Of a stretch of 64,000 nucleotides of DNA, positions 22,658-35,381 are shown one piece after another. A program made the translations under genes and the position numbers. How positions within the stretch are numbered: position 1 is the stretch's first letter; each line of letters begins with the position of its first letter. The notes under the pieces are model-generated. The model made no database searches. It was not told the origin of the DNA and saw nothing but the letters and a program-made list of their open reading frames with translations. Source of the DNA: Cycas panzhihuaensis (Eukaryota; Cycadophyta); the NCBI GenBank assembly GCA_023213395.1, contig CM041465.1:150295741-150359740 (forward strand), given 5' to 3'.

Positions 22658-22960
22658 TGTTAAGATAATACCCATATTGGGGCTATATCTCATAACTTTG
22701 AGATGACTCTTTTCTAGTAATTGTTAATTCCAGGAGGTGATAGACCTTCAAAGATGTACCAAACCCTCTTGGTATCACTTATTTATCTATGGGGTCTAAA
22801 AACCCTAGTGTTCATTAATACCACCCTTCACATGTAATATTAAGTGTCTCTTCTTATTGCTTATCTTTTATCTTTTTGGCTCATATACTCCTTTAGTCTA
22901 AAGCATAGTAAGCAGTAAGTAATAATAGTATATGAGCATTATAGCCTAAATAATTCATGT
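22658..22960 (+). repeat. 3' LTR of Copia-4 A (end approximate)
   Basis: Starts TGTTAAGATAATACCC after GGAGATAAA. The right end cannot be fixed because the partner LTR is outside and copy B is cut by Element F after 86 bp. Confidence 0.55.
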
Positions 22961-23730
22961 CTACATCCTGAACTAAATTCTAAATTTAGTAACTAATCAA
23001 GCCCATCCTCTACCCTTCATTCCACTCAAAGAAACAAGGAAAAAGAAAAAGAAAAGAGTCTGCAAGGTCACTTCAATGAATACTTCTATTTTTTATGAAA
23101 CCTACATTATTAAACTTGGGATTTTGAAAGTTTCTATGATAAAAAAATTTATCTTATCAATTCATACATCTTATTTTAATCGATATGTTACACTAATAAT
23201 TTTACACGAGGTTAGTTTCAACTATAATTTTTAGCAAAAATTGACCTATACATGCTTGTGGACCCCTAGGCAAGAATTTATAACTTAAATCTCACCTATA
23301 CTCAAGAAAGGGTCTACCCTATAGATAGGGCATGGCTACTACTAGATCTCTATTATAATAATCAGGATTAGGGCCTAATCACTACCACTGTGCCTTTTAT
23401 TAAATTAATTAGGATCAAGGATCTAATCACTGTGGTTGTTCACATATTCACATTGATTAAGGTAGTGTCATCTCAATAAGCTTTTCACACTCATTTCAAT
23501 TCACTAGGTGATTTTCTTACTTATTTCTAGGGTTAATAGGCTATAGACACCCTGCACACACACCCCCTCCTCTCTTTTCTCCTTTATTTAAACTTCCCAC
23601 CTCTCTAAACTTATTCTATCTATTTATCCCTCAATTTAGTGAATCCCCTTCTATATTTCTAATCTCATTTTCTTATATCCTTTTCTTATTACTTGTGTCC
23701 ATCTTCTTATAATTCCCTTTAATCTCCATT
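22961..23730 (+). other. Unassigned; probably leader of Gypsy-C
   Basis: AT-rich with a pyrimidine-rich stretch at 23560-23720, just before the first ATG of Gypsy-C gag. I see no primer site and no partner of the LTR at 28179, so the 5' LTR of Gypsy-C is missing or unrecognisable. Confidence 0.35.
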
Positions 23731-25560
23731 ATGTCTCTTCTAACTAAGGTAGAATGTATTCTCCTATTAAAAACTCAATTCTTAAACTTTTAGAAAGAAG
23801 TAAAGGCTAATATATCTTCCCTTGCATTTTAGTCTAACATAACTACAATACTAAACTGGATGGCATTGATGACAATTAAATCATCATAATCAAACTCTTA
23901 TTCTATAAGTAACACTCCTTCACCATAGTAAATGAGCAACCCTCCTCTACGATAGTAATAACTTCACCATAAAATAAATATTCCTATCTTTGACCTAGAT
24001 CTAAACAGGGACAATGCATATAGCTAGATAAGTAAACTTAAATCCTATTTCTTTGTTAACCTAATGATCAAGAGTGAACAACTTACATTTGTATCCATTC
24101 ATATAAAAGGTTAAGAACATCATTAGTTCCATTGGTGGTAATGACAATACTTGACAATCAAGACATGGATATATTTCTCTACCTATTTTTTTATTAGAAT
24201 AAAGAAACCTAAAATCAATCATTCTTTAACTAGCTTTTAAGATTGAAACAAGTATCATCAATTAAAGCTTATACTAATGAATTCTAAAATTTACATAATC
24301 GCATCACCCAAAGATTAAATAAGCAAACATGGATTAATACTTATATCAAAGTCTTCAAAGAGTGTATCTAAATGCACCAAAAACTTTAAAAAACTCAGTT
24401 CTAAAGGATGAAATAAGAATGGCCAAAGTAGTTGAGGCAAAATTTATAATGGAAAGAACATCCTTCGTCTAACAGGACTCTACATAACACTAATGACCAT
24501 GATAGGCTAAGTTCCTATGATAATGGAATTAAGTTAATGACTCATAAGGACCTATAATAGAGCACCCTTTAGAATAATCCTCATCTAAGCCAATCTATGT
24601 TCTACTAGAAGAGGCATACAAGTGCATGGCAACTAATCTTTATATACAATACTCTGAAAAATAAACCCCCATATATAGTAGAGTTTATAAGGCCAAGAAA
24701 ATGGCATTCATAATTGATCTTAGACTGTCCCTAAAAAACAACTTTAATTTTGAATAAGAATTTGATGAAGAACTTCCTTCATAACCCTTCTTTACTCTAA
24801 AACTAGAAGTCTTATTATTTGTCATAACCTTCTCTTCATGTCCCGAGCCCTTATGTATCAAAGGAACACTTAAGAAAGCACCCTTTATCATTTTAATTAA
24901 TGATGGCATGTCATTAAACTTCATTGATATTTCTTTAGCTTAGCATTTAAACCTTTATATTATCCCAAAAACTAGATTTACGTATTCCTCATTAGGCTAT
25001 TATACTCTTTATTATATTGGCATAATCAATAACCTTACCATATAAATAGGTACCTATAGGTAGGCCTCAAATTTTTATATCTTGTCAATTAGTGGATTAA
25101 ATATTATTCTTGAAGTCTAATGGATTTAAACCTTAGAAACATATAGCACTAATGACCCCCCCACCAATCCATTTATTTTATTTAAGGATCAAATGGGACA
25201 AACCCACAAACTCCATGGGATATAACCTCCCCCTAACCAACTAATTTCACCAAATTATATGCATAAATAAATAAGTAGCCAAGTAGGATATTTTGTATAT
25301 ATCAATAATATCCAATTCCCTATAGATATTCATCTAAATATATAAAACATTCTTAATAAATATCAAGCTATTTTTACCCCCTTGTTAACTACCCCCCATC
25401 AAATCATAGGTGTTACCATACCATTGAGCTAAAAAATCCCCATGACCCTATCGGTCTTTAGCCATATAGAAAATTGTATATTTGAAAATATGGAATAGAA
25501 AAAATTACCAATGAACTAATGGAAATATGGATAATCCAACCTAGCAAGAGCCCATACACT
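23731..25560 (+). pseudogene. Gypsy-C gag and protease remnant
   Basis: Translation from the ATG at 23731 gives a chromovirus-like Gag: an N-terminal helical part with many stops, then FDLDLNRDNAY, a WISKLKSYFF-like block (stop for Trp), EQLTFVSIHIKG and HHWFHWW-like residues near 24120-24140. Around 25090-25125 a GLNIILEV block with a following TLET recalls the segment after the protease active site. IFTPLLTTPHQ near 25365-25400 is the link to reverse transcriptase. Very decayed. Confidence 0.65.
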
Positions 25561-26880
25561 ACCCCTATTATGTTAATTTAAAAAAAATGGTGGGTCCTTT
25601 AGGTCTTGCATAGATTATTATGACCTTACTAATATAACCATAAAAAATAAGTCCCCCACTCCAAGAATTAGTGACATATTAGATGAAATTCATGATGCTA
25701 TAAATTTTACCAAATTGGATCTCTAATTAGGATATTAACAAATCCCTATTACACTTGAAGATTGGCATAAAACAACTTTTTAAATGCATCGTGACCACTT
25801 TAAATGTCATGTCATGCCTTTTAACCTATGTAATACTTTGACCACTTTTCAATATCTAATGAACAAGATGTTTACCCCATACCTTAGGAAATTTGTTATT
25901 ATTTTCTTCAATGATATTCTCATCTATAGCATGGGCATGGCCATTTAAACTCACCATTTGGAAATAGTCTTACAAATTTTGGCTAAATACTAACTATATA
26001 TCAAGCTTTTAAAATGTGAGTTTGGTAAGTCTAAACTATAATACCTCAGCCAAATTATCTCTATAGAAGATGTTTAGATTTATCCTAATAAAATATCATC
26101 CATTATGAATTTTCTAATACCTAAAAGCCTCACCTAGCTATGCACTTTCTTAGGCCTTACTAGATTTTATAGGTGGTTCATCCAAAATTATGCAACTTTA
26201 GTAGCTCTATTAATTAATTTACTTTGGAAAGATTCTTTCTAATGGTCACCTACTACTAATGATGCCTTTAATACTCTTAAAGAACTTATGTCCTTGACTC
26301 TGGTCTTAACCATACCAAGCTTCTCTCAACCATTCTAACTAGAGTGCGACATAGTAGGCTTTAGCTTAGGTGCACATGTAAAACCTATATCCAATTATAT
26401 TTGAAAGTTGAAAGCTTAAAGACCATAAATATACATTGTTAGTGTACCAAAAAATAATGAAGGCTATTCTCCATACCATTGAAACATGGCATCAATATCT
26501 AATTAGATTAAAATTTACTATTCTAATCGATCACCAAAGCCTTCATTACATATTAGACCAACTAGTTCTATTAGAAGAATAGGCTAAGTGGGTTAAGCAC
26601 CTTCGAGATTTTTATTTCATGATCACTTATAAGAAATATCAAGATATTATAGTGGTAAATTCCCTTTTCTACCTTCTAATTAATCCTTCCTTTAGTCCTT
26701 CACTTGAATCTTCTATTCATGTCATCTCCACATCCCATCTAACATGGGTATATGACCTAACTCTAGATAACTAGTCTCAATTAGATTATGACAAATGGAC
26801 TAACAAAATTCACACTCAAAAGAATTAGTCCATATAGAATAATCTTCTTTTATATAAAAACTACATATTCATATATATAA
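25561..26880 (+). pseudogene. Gypsy-C reverse transcriptase and RNase H
   Basis: Motifs: [57 protein letters not shown], and [14 protein letters not shown] near 25890-25930, where the catalytic FFDD is FFND. RNase H follows with LECDIVGFSLGA near 26335 and later decayed blocks to about 26700. Stops at more than twenty positions. Confidence 0.78.
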
Positions 26881-28165
26881 CCTCAAACTTTATCCCCTAA
26901 ATCTTATTAGAGTGCCACTATACTCCATTAGGAGGCCATTCAGGATTCGATAAAACATACTAATGAATTTGTTTTAACTTCTTCTAAATGCACATGAAAT
27001 TGTCCATTCTCATATTTATTTTAAAATGTGATATGTGTTAGTGCAATAAGGTTGATGCTAAAGTTTAACTAGGTCTCTTACAACCACTTCACATTTTGCA
27101 AGGGAATTGGTAAGATATTGCCATGGATTTCATTATGGGTCTACCACTTTCTATTGGGTATAACTCCATACTAGTGATCATTGATTGCTTAACAAAATAC
27201 ACATACTTTTTGGCACTTCATACTTTGTATAATGCACTGTGTATCATAGATTTATTCCTTTAGACAATATTTCATTTATATAGCTTTATGTCAACCATCA
27301 TCTATGATCAAGATACTAAGTTCACTGTTTCCTTTTGGCAATAACTCTTTTGAGTCTCTAGCATATTGTTCAATATGAGTTCTTCTTATCACCCCTAAAT
27401 ATATGGCCAATTAAAAGTTCTTAACAAAACACTAGAGACTGACTAACTTTGTTTTACATCTAACCACTAGATAAGATGGTCATCATAGGTAGCCCTTATA
27501 GAATACTAGTACAATTTCTCTCACAACTTTGACATAACGATGTCCCCATTCATGGCCCTTTATGGTTACCCTCTACCATCCCATCATATGCTAACCACTA
27601 GCCTTTGCACTGCTATTATACAACAAAAGCTATAACACATGGACCAAATTTTAAACACCCTTAAGTAAAATTTAGTTGCAACCCAAAATTGAATGAAGCA
27701 ATTAGTAAACCTCCATCGTTCAAATCTCTCTTTTACCATTGATGATCTTATTTTCCTACACCTTCAGCCTTATAATTAATAATCTCTTAAATATCATAAG
27801 AACCACAAGCTTAATCATCACTACTATGACCCTTATAAAGTCCTTTGGTGTATTGGTAAATTGGCCTATACTTTGGAACTCTCACCTAATACCAAAATTT
27901 ACAATGTCTTCTATGTTTCCTATCTCAAGAAATATTTAGGAAAGAGCATAACCCCATAAATAGTCCTAAGTTTGGATAAAGAATAAACTCTCATCATTTC
28001 CTTAAAATGTATCTTGGCCAACAAACAATGGCATCTTCGAAACATGACAATTTCTAAGTACTTGAGATAATAGGCCAACTAGAAACCTGATGAGGTGATT
28101 TGGGAATTAGCAAATTTTGTTAAGTAGCATCCACATATCCTTTTCTTTTAGGGACTTAATATCTT
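26881..28165 (+). pseudogene. Gypsy-C integrase with chromodomain-like tail
   Basis: IAMDFIMGLPLSIGYN (first Asp, near 27120), YTYFLALHT, IIYDQDTKF (second Asp, near 27305) and a YHP-IYGQLKVLNKTLE block near 27390-27440, where the expected catalytic Glu is Lys. A DPYKVLWCIG-type block (27830), VSYLKKYLG near 27920 and a chromodomain-like end with KPDEVIWELANFVK near 28090-28125 follow. The tail marks a chromovirus. Confidence 0.78.
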
Positions 28166-28174
28166 AAAGGAGGG
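28166..28174 (+). other. Polypurine tract of Gypsy-C
   Basis: AAAGGAGGG, four bases before the presumed LTR start. Confidence 0.5.
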
Positions 28175-28178
28175 CACG

Positions 28179-28551
28179 TATTACATGATCACATGTGGTT
28201 AGTGAAACCAAGCTACTAACACTCATGACTAAGGCACTAGGAGATTAAGTGTTAGTTATTAACTTTTATATGCAGGCTATTAAATTAACTAATAAAATAA
28301 AAGGCCATTTGGATTACCAATAGGATTACAAAGAAAAGGCCCTATTTTGTGAATTTAAAGGTTACATATTATAAAAGAAGGCTATTATATAATTATCTTC
28401 TTTTATAATAATTATACTTTTATACTCTTCAATTTCTCTTTATGTCTATTTGGTGCTCTTTATTGTACTTCATTTCTATAATTGGTTCCCAATATTAATA
28501 TAAGAGTTGCATTTCCTATTTATTTTTCATTGTTATTTATGTCTATGAACA
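28179..28551 (+). repeat. 3' LTR of Gypsy-C (boundaries approximate)
   Basis: Starts TATTACATGATCAC (TG decayed to TA) after the polypurine tract and probably ends near CTATGAACA. It shares patches (ACTTA/TTAAGTGTTAGTTATTAAC-like) with the LTR at 31600, so Gypsy-C and Gypsy-D are related. Confidence 0.5.
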
Positions 28552-29399
28552 AAGAGTTGGGAAAGTCACATATCAATTACCTTTATATGATGTGTGGTAT
28601 AGGATACGCATGGTCATATAAAGGGATAGTGCAATAAGATTACTTTATCAAGGAACCATATGTGAATGGCATCTTTGGTTATGTTTTGAAGATTAAGTAA
28701 GGCATGAAGATGTGAAATATTATAGTTGAAAATAAAAGTATTGTAATAGTGATTAAAAGTTTATAATAATAACCATTTATAGGGATATTACAATAGTGAT
28801 TAAAAAATTTTAAGAATAACTACTTACATATTGTATTCTAAATAAGTTTTTTGTAAAAATATTTAGTTGGGAGTTTAGTAAAGAGTTAAACACCAATACT
28901 CTAGCATTTACATCATATGCTCCAACTTGAGGGAAATTCTCTTCATAGGATTTTGATTAGTTGGGTGGTGAATCCATCTAAAGTAATCTGGTTAGACTCC
29001 TTTTTAGTCAAGATGAATATATGTAAACTATTTCTAATTGGTGAATGGAAATGCTATATCTTTTACTATTTATTCTAAAATTATATTTGACTCTTTAAGG
29101 GATACATTTCTTTGGTTATTAGTATTATTATATCTACTTTTGATAGTAAAAGAAATCTATTTATAAATGTCTACTTCACACAAATCATTTGTATATTATC
29201 TTATTGAGGAGCATAATACTATAATGTCTTGTATCTTTTCATGAATTGTTATTAGTAAAATAAACCTACTTAATGATGTATGAGCATCCCTATTCACTTC
29301 GATTTGTCATATCCATTAGGCAAATATTTCTATTATATATGTATTATTTGATTTAATCTTTTATAAACTCAAGTTTTAGATAGTTGATATTTTCTTTGG
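28552..29399. other. Unassigned AT-rich stretch
   Basis: No open frame with family motifs, no terminal repeats and no RNA gene seen on either strand. A short imperfect repeat (AATAGTGATTAAAA at 28745 and 28791) is the only local structure noticed. Confidence 0.5.
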
Positions 29400-30780
29400 T
29401 TAATATCTTTAGTGGATTCCATTGAGGTAACATCACAAGTATTATATATATGAGAAGGGTCATGACACTTATAATTTAATTTTCATGCCCTCTTTATTAA
29501 TGATGTTGATGCCATTCTAGGAATCTAATGGCTACAAATCCTCAACACCTATAGCCTTAATCATTATCAAAACTTCATTCTTGTTAGAAATTTCCAAGAT
29601 AAATCCATAAACTATACAACCTCCAACCACCTATAAATTAAGCAATCTCTACCAACTATATGTATGAATGTGTTAGTGGTAATATAGGGTTCATTACCTT
29701 CCCTAATAATATATAAGTTGCCCCCCGCACTCCTCCCCCCTCCCTCACCTAATATCACTTTCTATTTAATATGTCTCTTTCCCCTCTTCCACCCCACTAT
29801 GGTTTCTATTATACTATCAATCTATAGAACTCTCATAACCATATTAGTTTATACCCCTATTGAAGTAACTATTTTTAGAAAAATAATATAGAATGCATCA
29901 CTTAGGGGATTCTTGACCTTGACATCATTCAACCTGGAAAAATCCCTTATGTTACTCCTATCATCCTTATTGGGAAAAATGATGGATCCTTTTGACTTTG
30001 TCTCAATTATTTTGAGCTTAGCAAAATTACAATTAAAAGAAAATCACTAGATGCATAGATAAAATATTAGACAAAATTCATAGGGCTATAATTTTTTCTA
30101 AACTTAATCTTTTCTTTTGTTATTATCAAATTCCTATTGCCCTCTTAAACTACCTAAAAACTATTTTCTATACTTATCATAGTTATTTCAAAATTTGAGT
30201 CATGCCTTTTATCTTGTATAGTGCATCTCTAATATTCTAAGCCTTCACAAACTATGTCTTTTCCTTTACCTTCACAAATTTATCATTATCTTCTTCCATG
30301 GCATCCTTATTTATAACAAGTATTAGGCCCAACATCTCAATCACTTAGAGCTTGTTCTTTGAGACCTTTGTCAACAATTATTATATGATAAGTTTCCCAA
30401 ATGTGAATCTAACTAATCTAAAATTTAATACCTTGGATACATTATGTCTTAGGAAGGCATTATAATTGACCCCAACTAAGTATTTATCATAATTGCATGG
30501 CCTACACCCACTTCCCTCACCCAAATTTATTCTTTCCTTAGTCTAACTGAGTTTTACTATCATTTTATTACCCAATATGCCTCCATTATTGACCCTTAAC
30601 CAACCTTCTTTGTAAAGGCTCATTCTAATGGTCTCTCAAAGCTACCACTATGTTTAACCTTCTTAAAATCCTCATGACCTCTACTCTAGTTCTTGCCATG
30701 TAAGAATCCCATGACGTATTCACACCTTACATGCTAATAAGTTTTTATACGTTAGGCTCACTTGAAGGCTAATTAAGTAA
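29400..30780 (+). pseudogene. Gypsy-D protease end and reverse transcriptase
   Basis: DAILGI followed by WLQILNTYSL near 29505-29545 is the post-protease block of a chromovirus. The reverse transcriptase shows IGKNDGSF near 29970, a KITIKRKS block, a VISKFESCLL stretch in place of the MPFG region, and an FFHGILIYN version of the catalytic box near 30290, with both Asp lost. A LLKILMTSTLVLAM-like RNase H start is near 30660. The sequence then stops matching at about 30780. Confidence 0.7.
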
Positions 30781-31190
30781 CTTATCCAAAGAAAAAAAAG
30801 TTATACTAAAACTATTATTATATAGTTTAAAAAATAGATTGAAATATTAATTAAAATAATCTATATAACTATCAAAGACTTACAAGATATTAATGCTTAA
30901 ATTTGGCTCTCTCTTTGAGGCAAAGTATCCTCCAAACTACTGCCCTTAAGGTCAAAAATATGGCAAATCTAAAGCTCCTTAAGATGTCTAAGAACAAGGA
31001 TAAATAACCTTATATATAGGTGGGTAGAATAATACCAGAGATTTTAATTAAGAGTTATAGTAGAAGTTAGCTAGAATACTTTTAAAAATCAACTAGAAAG
31101 TGACATAAATATTATTAGTTTAAAGTTAACTAGAGTAATACAACATGCATAATAGATGTCAGCTAGATTATAGAAAGGAATACTATATAC
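30781..31190. other. Unassigned insert or deletion scar inside Gypsy-D
   Basis: Between the RNase H start and the integrase tail some 2 kb of expected pol is missing and about 400 bp of AT-rich sequence without motifs stands instead. A CTCTTTGAGGCAAAGTATCC stretch recalls chromovirus DNA but I cannot place it. Confidence 0.45.
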
Positions 31191-31590
31191 CACTCCTAAT
31201 TTCACTCAACAAAACCCCCTCAAGCATGAAAAAATAAAAAAGTTGAGTACCTATTTTTATGGCCCTTATTACATTCTTCAACAAATTAGAAAAGTTGCAT
31301 ATGCCCTTAACCTTCCCCTTAATTAAAAAATTTATAATGTTTTCCATGTGTCTTACCTCAAGCAACATCTCAGCAAAAATATCACCCCTTAAACCATACT
31401 CCCCATTCTTTCTAATGAACAAACCCTTATAGTTCCATTAGATTGCATTCTCTCTAGTTATCAATGCACCTTTGCAACTAGATCATTGTATAGTGGGCTA
31501 GCTACTTTACAAAGAAAGGTACTTGGGTGTCTAAGGACTTGATTCATTAGCATCTATATCTTCTTAGCTTCAAGGACTCAACATCTTAGG
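31191..31590 (+). pseudogene. Gypsy-D integrase C-terminus
   Basis: STYFYGPYYILQQI, VAYALNLPL, KIYNVFHVSYLKQHL and LIVPLDCIL are the canonical integrase tail before a chromodomain, followed by a weak chromodomain remnant and the purine tract near 31588-31597. Confidence 0.75.
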
Positions 31591-31599
31591 GAAGGGGAC

Positions 31600-31880
31600 C
31601 TACCCACTAACATATATGGCTATGGGACTTAATTGTTAGTGTTAGCTCTTAATATTTATATGGGGCTATATATCCTTACTAATAACATGCATGCAAGAAG
31701 CTTCCCTTGTCTATATAAAGCCTCATAGAATGACAGGAGGTATTTTTTCATGCTTTGTCTATTTATATTTGTGTGCACTATAAACTAACCTTTTGGTGCC
31801 TAAAAGTAAACTACTATATCTTTCATCTCATTATGCCCTTTAGGATCTATTTAGTGGTGATATTTATGGTAGATTTATCC
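31600..31880 (+). repeat. 3' LTR of Gypsy-D (approximate)
   Basis: Follows the purine tract TTAGGGAAGGGGA. Contains a TATA box and local similarity to the Gypsy-C LTR. The right border is set by the start of Copia-5 coding sequence. Confidence 0.5.
31712..31719 (+). promoter_or_regulatory. TATA box in Gypsy-D LTR
   Basis: TATATAAA, a perfect plant TATA consensus, about 110 bases into the LTR. Confidence 0.5.
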
Positions 31881-31884
31881 CATG

Positions 31885-32472
31885 GTACATAGGGCTATGA
31901 CATCACTAAAGAAAAGTCACTAGAAAGATACAAAAAGAATCCTTAGATACTTGAAGGGTACGCTACAATATAGATTTGAATTTATACATAATAGTAACTT
32001 CAAGTTAGTAGGATTTATAGACTCTAATTGGGTCAAATGTGCAAATAATAAGAGGTCAATTATTATTTTAGTTTGGGATTAGTTGCAATGACTTGGAGCA
32101 GCAAGAAATAATCTAATATTACTCTTTCCTCAAATAAAGTATAGCATAAGACTACATTTTTAATAGTTACAATAGTGATCTAATTATGACTAATTCTTGG
32201 GGACATGGAACTACAGTAATATCACATAACTAAGTTATATTGTGATAATCAAAGTGCACTTAATATTGTTAGAACTTTTATGTTCCATGCTCATACAAAA
32301 CATATCAAGGTATACTATTACTTTATCAAAGAACTAATCTAAAATAGAATGATTGAGATGGTGTATAGGCCTATAGAAAAATAATTGGCTAATAACTTTA
32401 CCAAGCCACTTACCCGAGATAAATTTTAGATAGTCAACGATGGTTTAGATATTAGGATAAATGATGTAAATA
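31885..32472 (+). pseudogene. Copia-5 RNase H fragment
   Basis: KRILRYLKGTLQ near 31935, FKLVGFIDSNWVK (decayed YTDSDWAG), KRSIIILV and a MTWSSKK-like region in another frame. Further on, the CDNQSAL, AHTKHI and TKPL regions are seen across frames to about 32420. Left part of the element is missing, abutting Gypsy-D. Confidence 0.75.
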
Positions 32473-32474
32473 TT

Positions 32475-32483
32475 AAGGGGAAG
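32475..32483 (+). other. Polypurine tract of Copia-5
   Basis: AAGGGGAAG directly before the LTR start. Confidence 0.55.
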
Positions 32484-32797
32484 TATTGATGTATTTAATG
32501 TTCATAAGTAAATAATCTTATAACTTCAAGTTATAAACCTCTCCCTTTATATGTTTTACAATTAGTTATATTTTATTATTATGTTTGAATGATGAGTCGT
32601 GAATGTTACTTAATCATTCAATACATGTGTCAATCTTAGTTTGTATATAGGTTATTTATTATAATGTTAATACGCACTCTAGTGTATTATAATTTTTTGA
32701 AGAGATGAAGATGAAAATAATTATTCTTTTGAAACTAATTTTCTTAAGTGTTATTATGGTTATCTCTCTTAGTTTAGATACTAGTTATATGCCAACA
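32484..32797 (+). repeat. 3' LTR of Copia-5 (approximate)
   Basis: Starts TATTGATGTA (TG to TA) and probably ends at GCCAACA; about 314 bp. No partner in the window. Confidence 0.45.
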
Positions 32798-32930
32798 AGT
32801 AAATACAACAAAAAATATTTCAATTGTTTCCTTATTATTAGTCCCTTTATAAAATAACAACTTTGAAATAAAATGAAGTTAATAATAGTTAAGTGAGGTT
32901 TGAATAATTTTTCTTAAATAAGAGGTTTCT

Positions 32931-33260
32931 TATTGAGGGCTTTTTAACCTTTGACTATATTTATTTTATGTTTCCTTCTTAAGTTTTTTAAAGATGTCAA
33001 AAGTTTAGGAGTTCTTATGTATTGGATAAACACCCAAACTTTATTTGAAAATTCATTAACAAAGGTCAAAAAATATTTTGTACCTATAAGCGATGTTATC
33101 AGCATTAGCATATAAATGTTAGCATGGACTAATTCCAACTTCTCCTTCACTCCATAAGCTTTGCATTTTTCAAACTTCTCTCAATGTCGCTTGCCCATTA
33201 TGCATGGTTTACATAAATTATTTTTAACTCTAAGTTTAGGAAGGCCATATATCATATTCA
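32931..33260 (-). pseudogene. Copia-6 integrase fragment
   Basis: Minus-strand translation gives EKLELVHANI, KYFLTFVNEFSNKVWVF and a preceding GKRH-type pre-integrase end. This is the start of a Copia integrase core with the first Asp replaced by Asn in the FVNEFS block. The rest of pol is absent beyond 32931. Confidence 0.75.
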
Positions 33261-34693
33261 ATTTGAATATCAACTAAAGATAAGAGCTATGTGAATGTCC
33301 TATTTATTCATGCCATAATTGATTTATATAAGTTATTTCAATAATGAATGCTCTCTAATTCTTAGATTTACCTTTCATCCTATAAAGATATATTCTTTTA
33401 TACAAATTACTATAACTTTTCTTTTACTACTTTTGATTATACATTTATTATGCTCAAAATAAACACCCATGTTATTCTTCTCAATCTGAATAATAAAGAA
33501 CATATTTTTCTTTAGTCCAAGTACATATAACACATCATCGATGTAATAATTCTCACTATTTGGTATAATAATAAAATGTTCTTCAATTCCTCCAAACTTT
33601 ACTACAATATCATCACTTAGTATAATAGTTTATCAAATCACCTCACACATGTAATTAAACCACTCTAGTTTACTCGCCATATGTTTAGTGGTAATAAAGT
33701 TGATATACCATTCATCATTAAAACTATGACTTAATTGATAAGTTACAATAAAGACCCTTTTTCCTTTTTTATCTCTATTTGATGAATGATCTGACTATTG
33801 CTTTTTCTTCTACTAATTATGCTAATTATACTATTTATGTTAATTAAATTGTAACTTCTTAAAATTTTCTTGAAATGTCCAGGTTAGCCATAATAATAAA
33901 ATACCTTTGTCTTCTCTAGTACTTTACAAGCATGCTTTTAAAGATTTTATTCTCAGGATCACTCTTCTTCTTCAAAATAAAGGGCTTCTTCTTCTTGAAA
34001 TTTATTATATAAGCACCAGATGATTCATCTACATCATTATCTTTTAATAACTATTCAGATTATAATAACAAACCCTTCAGTTCATTAAAGGTTATTATAT
34101 TAAGTTTGTCAACTATTGTGATATTAGTGACAAAACTCTCATATGATTCAAGAGACTCTTTCATATAGATGTATTCATCTCCTTATTAGTGATAATTTCA
34201 TGTATGGTGCTCAACCAGTATTTAATCGCCTTTACTCATTGCACATGGTTAAATATAGACCCTATCAATTTGAGATTGTATAATTAATTTTGAAGTATTA
34301 AAGCTCTTACATTATTTTTGTTTTTATATAGGAACATTATAGCATCTTAGACTTCCTTTGAAGCTATGGAATCTTTGATATCTTTAATTAAATATCCACC
34401 TATAGAAAAATTAATAGATGTTATTGTAATATTACTTTTGGCATTAGACTCCAACTATGTAGTATATCAAAAACATACATGATGGCTTCCCCTTTAGCAT
34501 GAGCCCATGAGTCATTCAATACTAATAGATTCTTAATTTTGTATTTCCACATACCATAATTGTTAGCACCCACAAGTTTCTCAAAGAGAAAGCTTAAAAG
34601 TTTCCACTTTCCATTTTGTAAAAAATAAAAAACGTGAATTAAAATAAAAGAATATGTAATGAAGATAATACAATCGGTATTAAACAACCACAA
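33261..34693 (-). pseudogene. Copia-6 gag to protease region, heavily decayed
   Basis: EKLVGANNYGMWKYKIKNLL near 34530-34590 is a Copia Gag start (DUF4219-like). Downstream a knuckle-like and Lys-rich part (33880-34020) and a protease-to-integrase link can be followed only piecewise. No LTR or primer site was found upstream of 34693. Confidence 0.65.
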
Positions 34694-34709
34694 TATTCTT
34701 AAAAGAAAA

Positions 34710-34711
<2 letters not shown>

Positions 34712-34744
<33 letters not shown>
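34712..34744 (+). repeat. (AT)n microsatellite
   Basis: About 16 uninterrupted AT units next to the Copia-6 gag start. Confidence 0.95.
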
Positions 34745-34748
<4 letters not shown>

Positions 34749-35376
34749 CTATATTTTTATGTTTTTGCCTCTCTTCACTACACAAAGTGCTCGAACAAGG
34801 AAGAAGTGCTCAATCACTATGCAAGATACAAAAAAAATACCATATGACTAATTCGAATAGGAGGAGAATTTAATTATAAATTTATCAATATTTTTTACAA
34901 TAAAAAAAATCACAAGGGGGTTAGAAATTGGATTTATTTTTTTCCCTCTATGTGACTATACTATGGTGAACTAGGGGCCTTTAAAGCTGACTTTAATATT
35001 AATAAAAAATGGTTTTATTAAATCAAACCTTAAAAGTCTTTTCTTTTTTAACATTACTTGCATTTAACCTATGTGGGTTAGTTTCAAAATTTTGCCCTTA
35101 ATTTTTAAATTTGGCATTCACATTTCATTGGCATCTCACCACTTATTCCATAAGTGCCTTACTACTTACTTTGTGATTAACTTACTATGTTCTATATTCA
35201 TTACTTATTTACTTTAAATTTGAATCCTCTAATTAGGCATCACTAATTACCTAATCAACTCTATACAATCATTTTTACCCTACACAAGTTCTCTACTCAT
35301 GTCCTATATGGCATTATAATGACTATTGTAACTAATAGGGTATACATTCTTTAATATCATCTCTTTCTCAACATTT
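34745..35376. other. Unassigned AT-rich stretch
   Basis: I see no gene, repeat pair or RNA here. Confidence 0.5.
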
Positions 35377-35381
35377 GACTC
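35377..35381. repeat. Target-site duplication GACTC, left (Element E)
   Basis: GACTC before the LTR; GATTC follows the other LTR, one C/T difference. Confidence 0.6.

Larger units (their letters stand above)
1485..22740 (+). repeat. Segmental duplication, copy A (nested retrotransposon block)
   Basis: This block aligns by eye, in the same orientation, with 40285-60364. Both contain the same order: Copia-2 pol (-), Copia-3 LTR, leader, gag-pol and LTR (+), Copia-2 integrase and gag with LTR (-), Copia-1 RNase H and LTR (+), Copia-4 pol and LTR (+). The Copia-3 insertion point inside Copia-2 integrase and the TGATT junction are the same. Copy A alone has Gypsy-A. The left edge is where similarity to copy B starts; the right edge is set by the later insertion in copy B at 60365. 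Confidence 0.85.

Noticed and set aside
24685-24924. 79-codon minus-strand frame
   Set aside because: It is antisense to the Gypsy-C gag region and matches no family.
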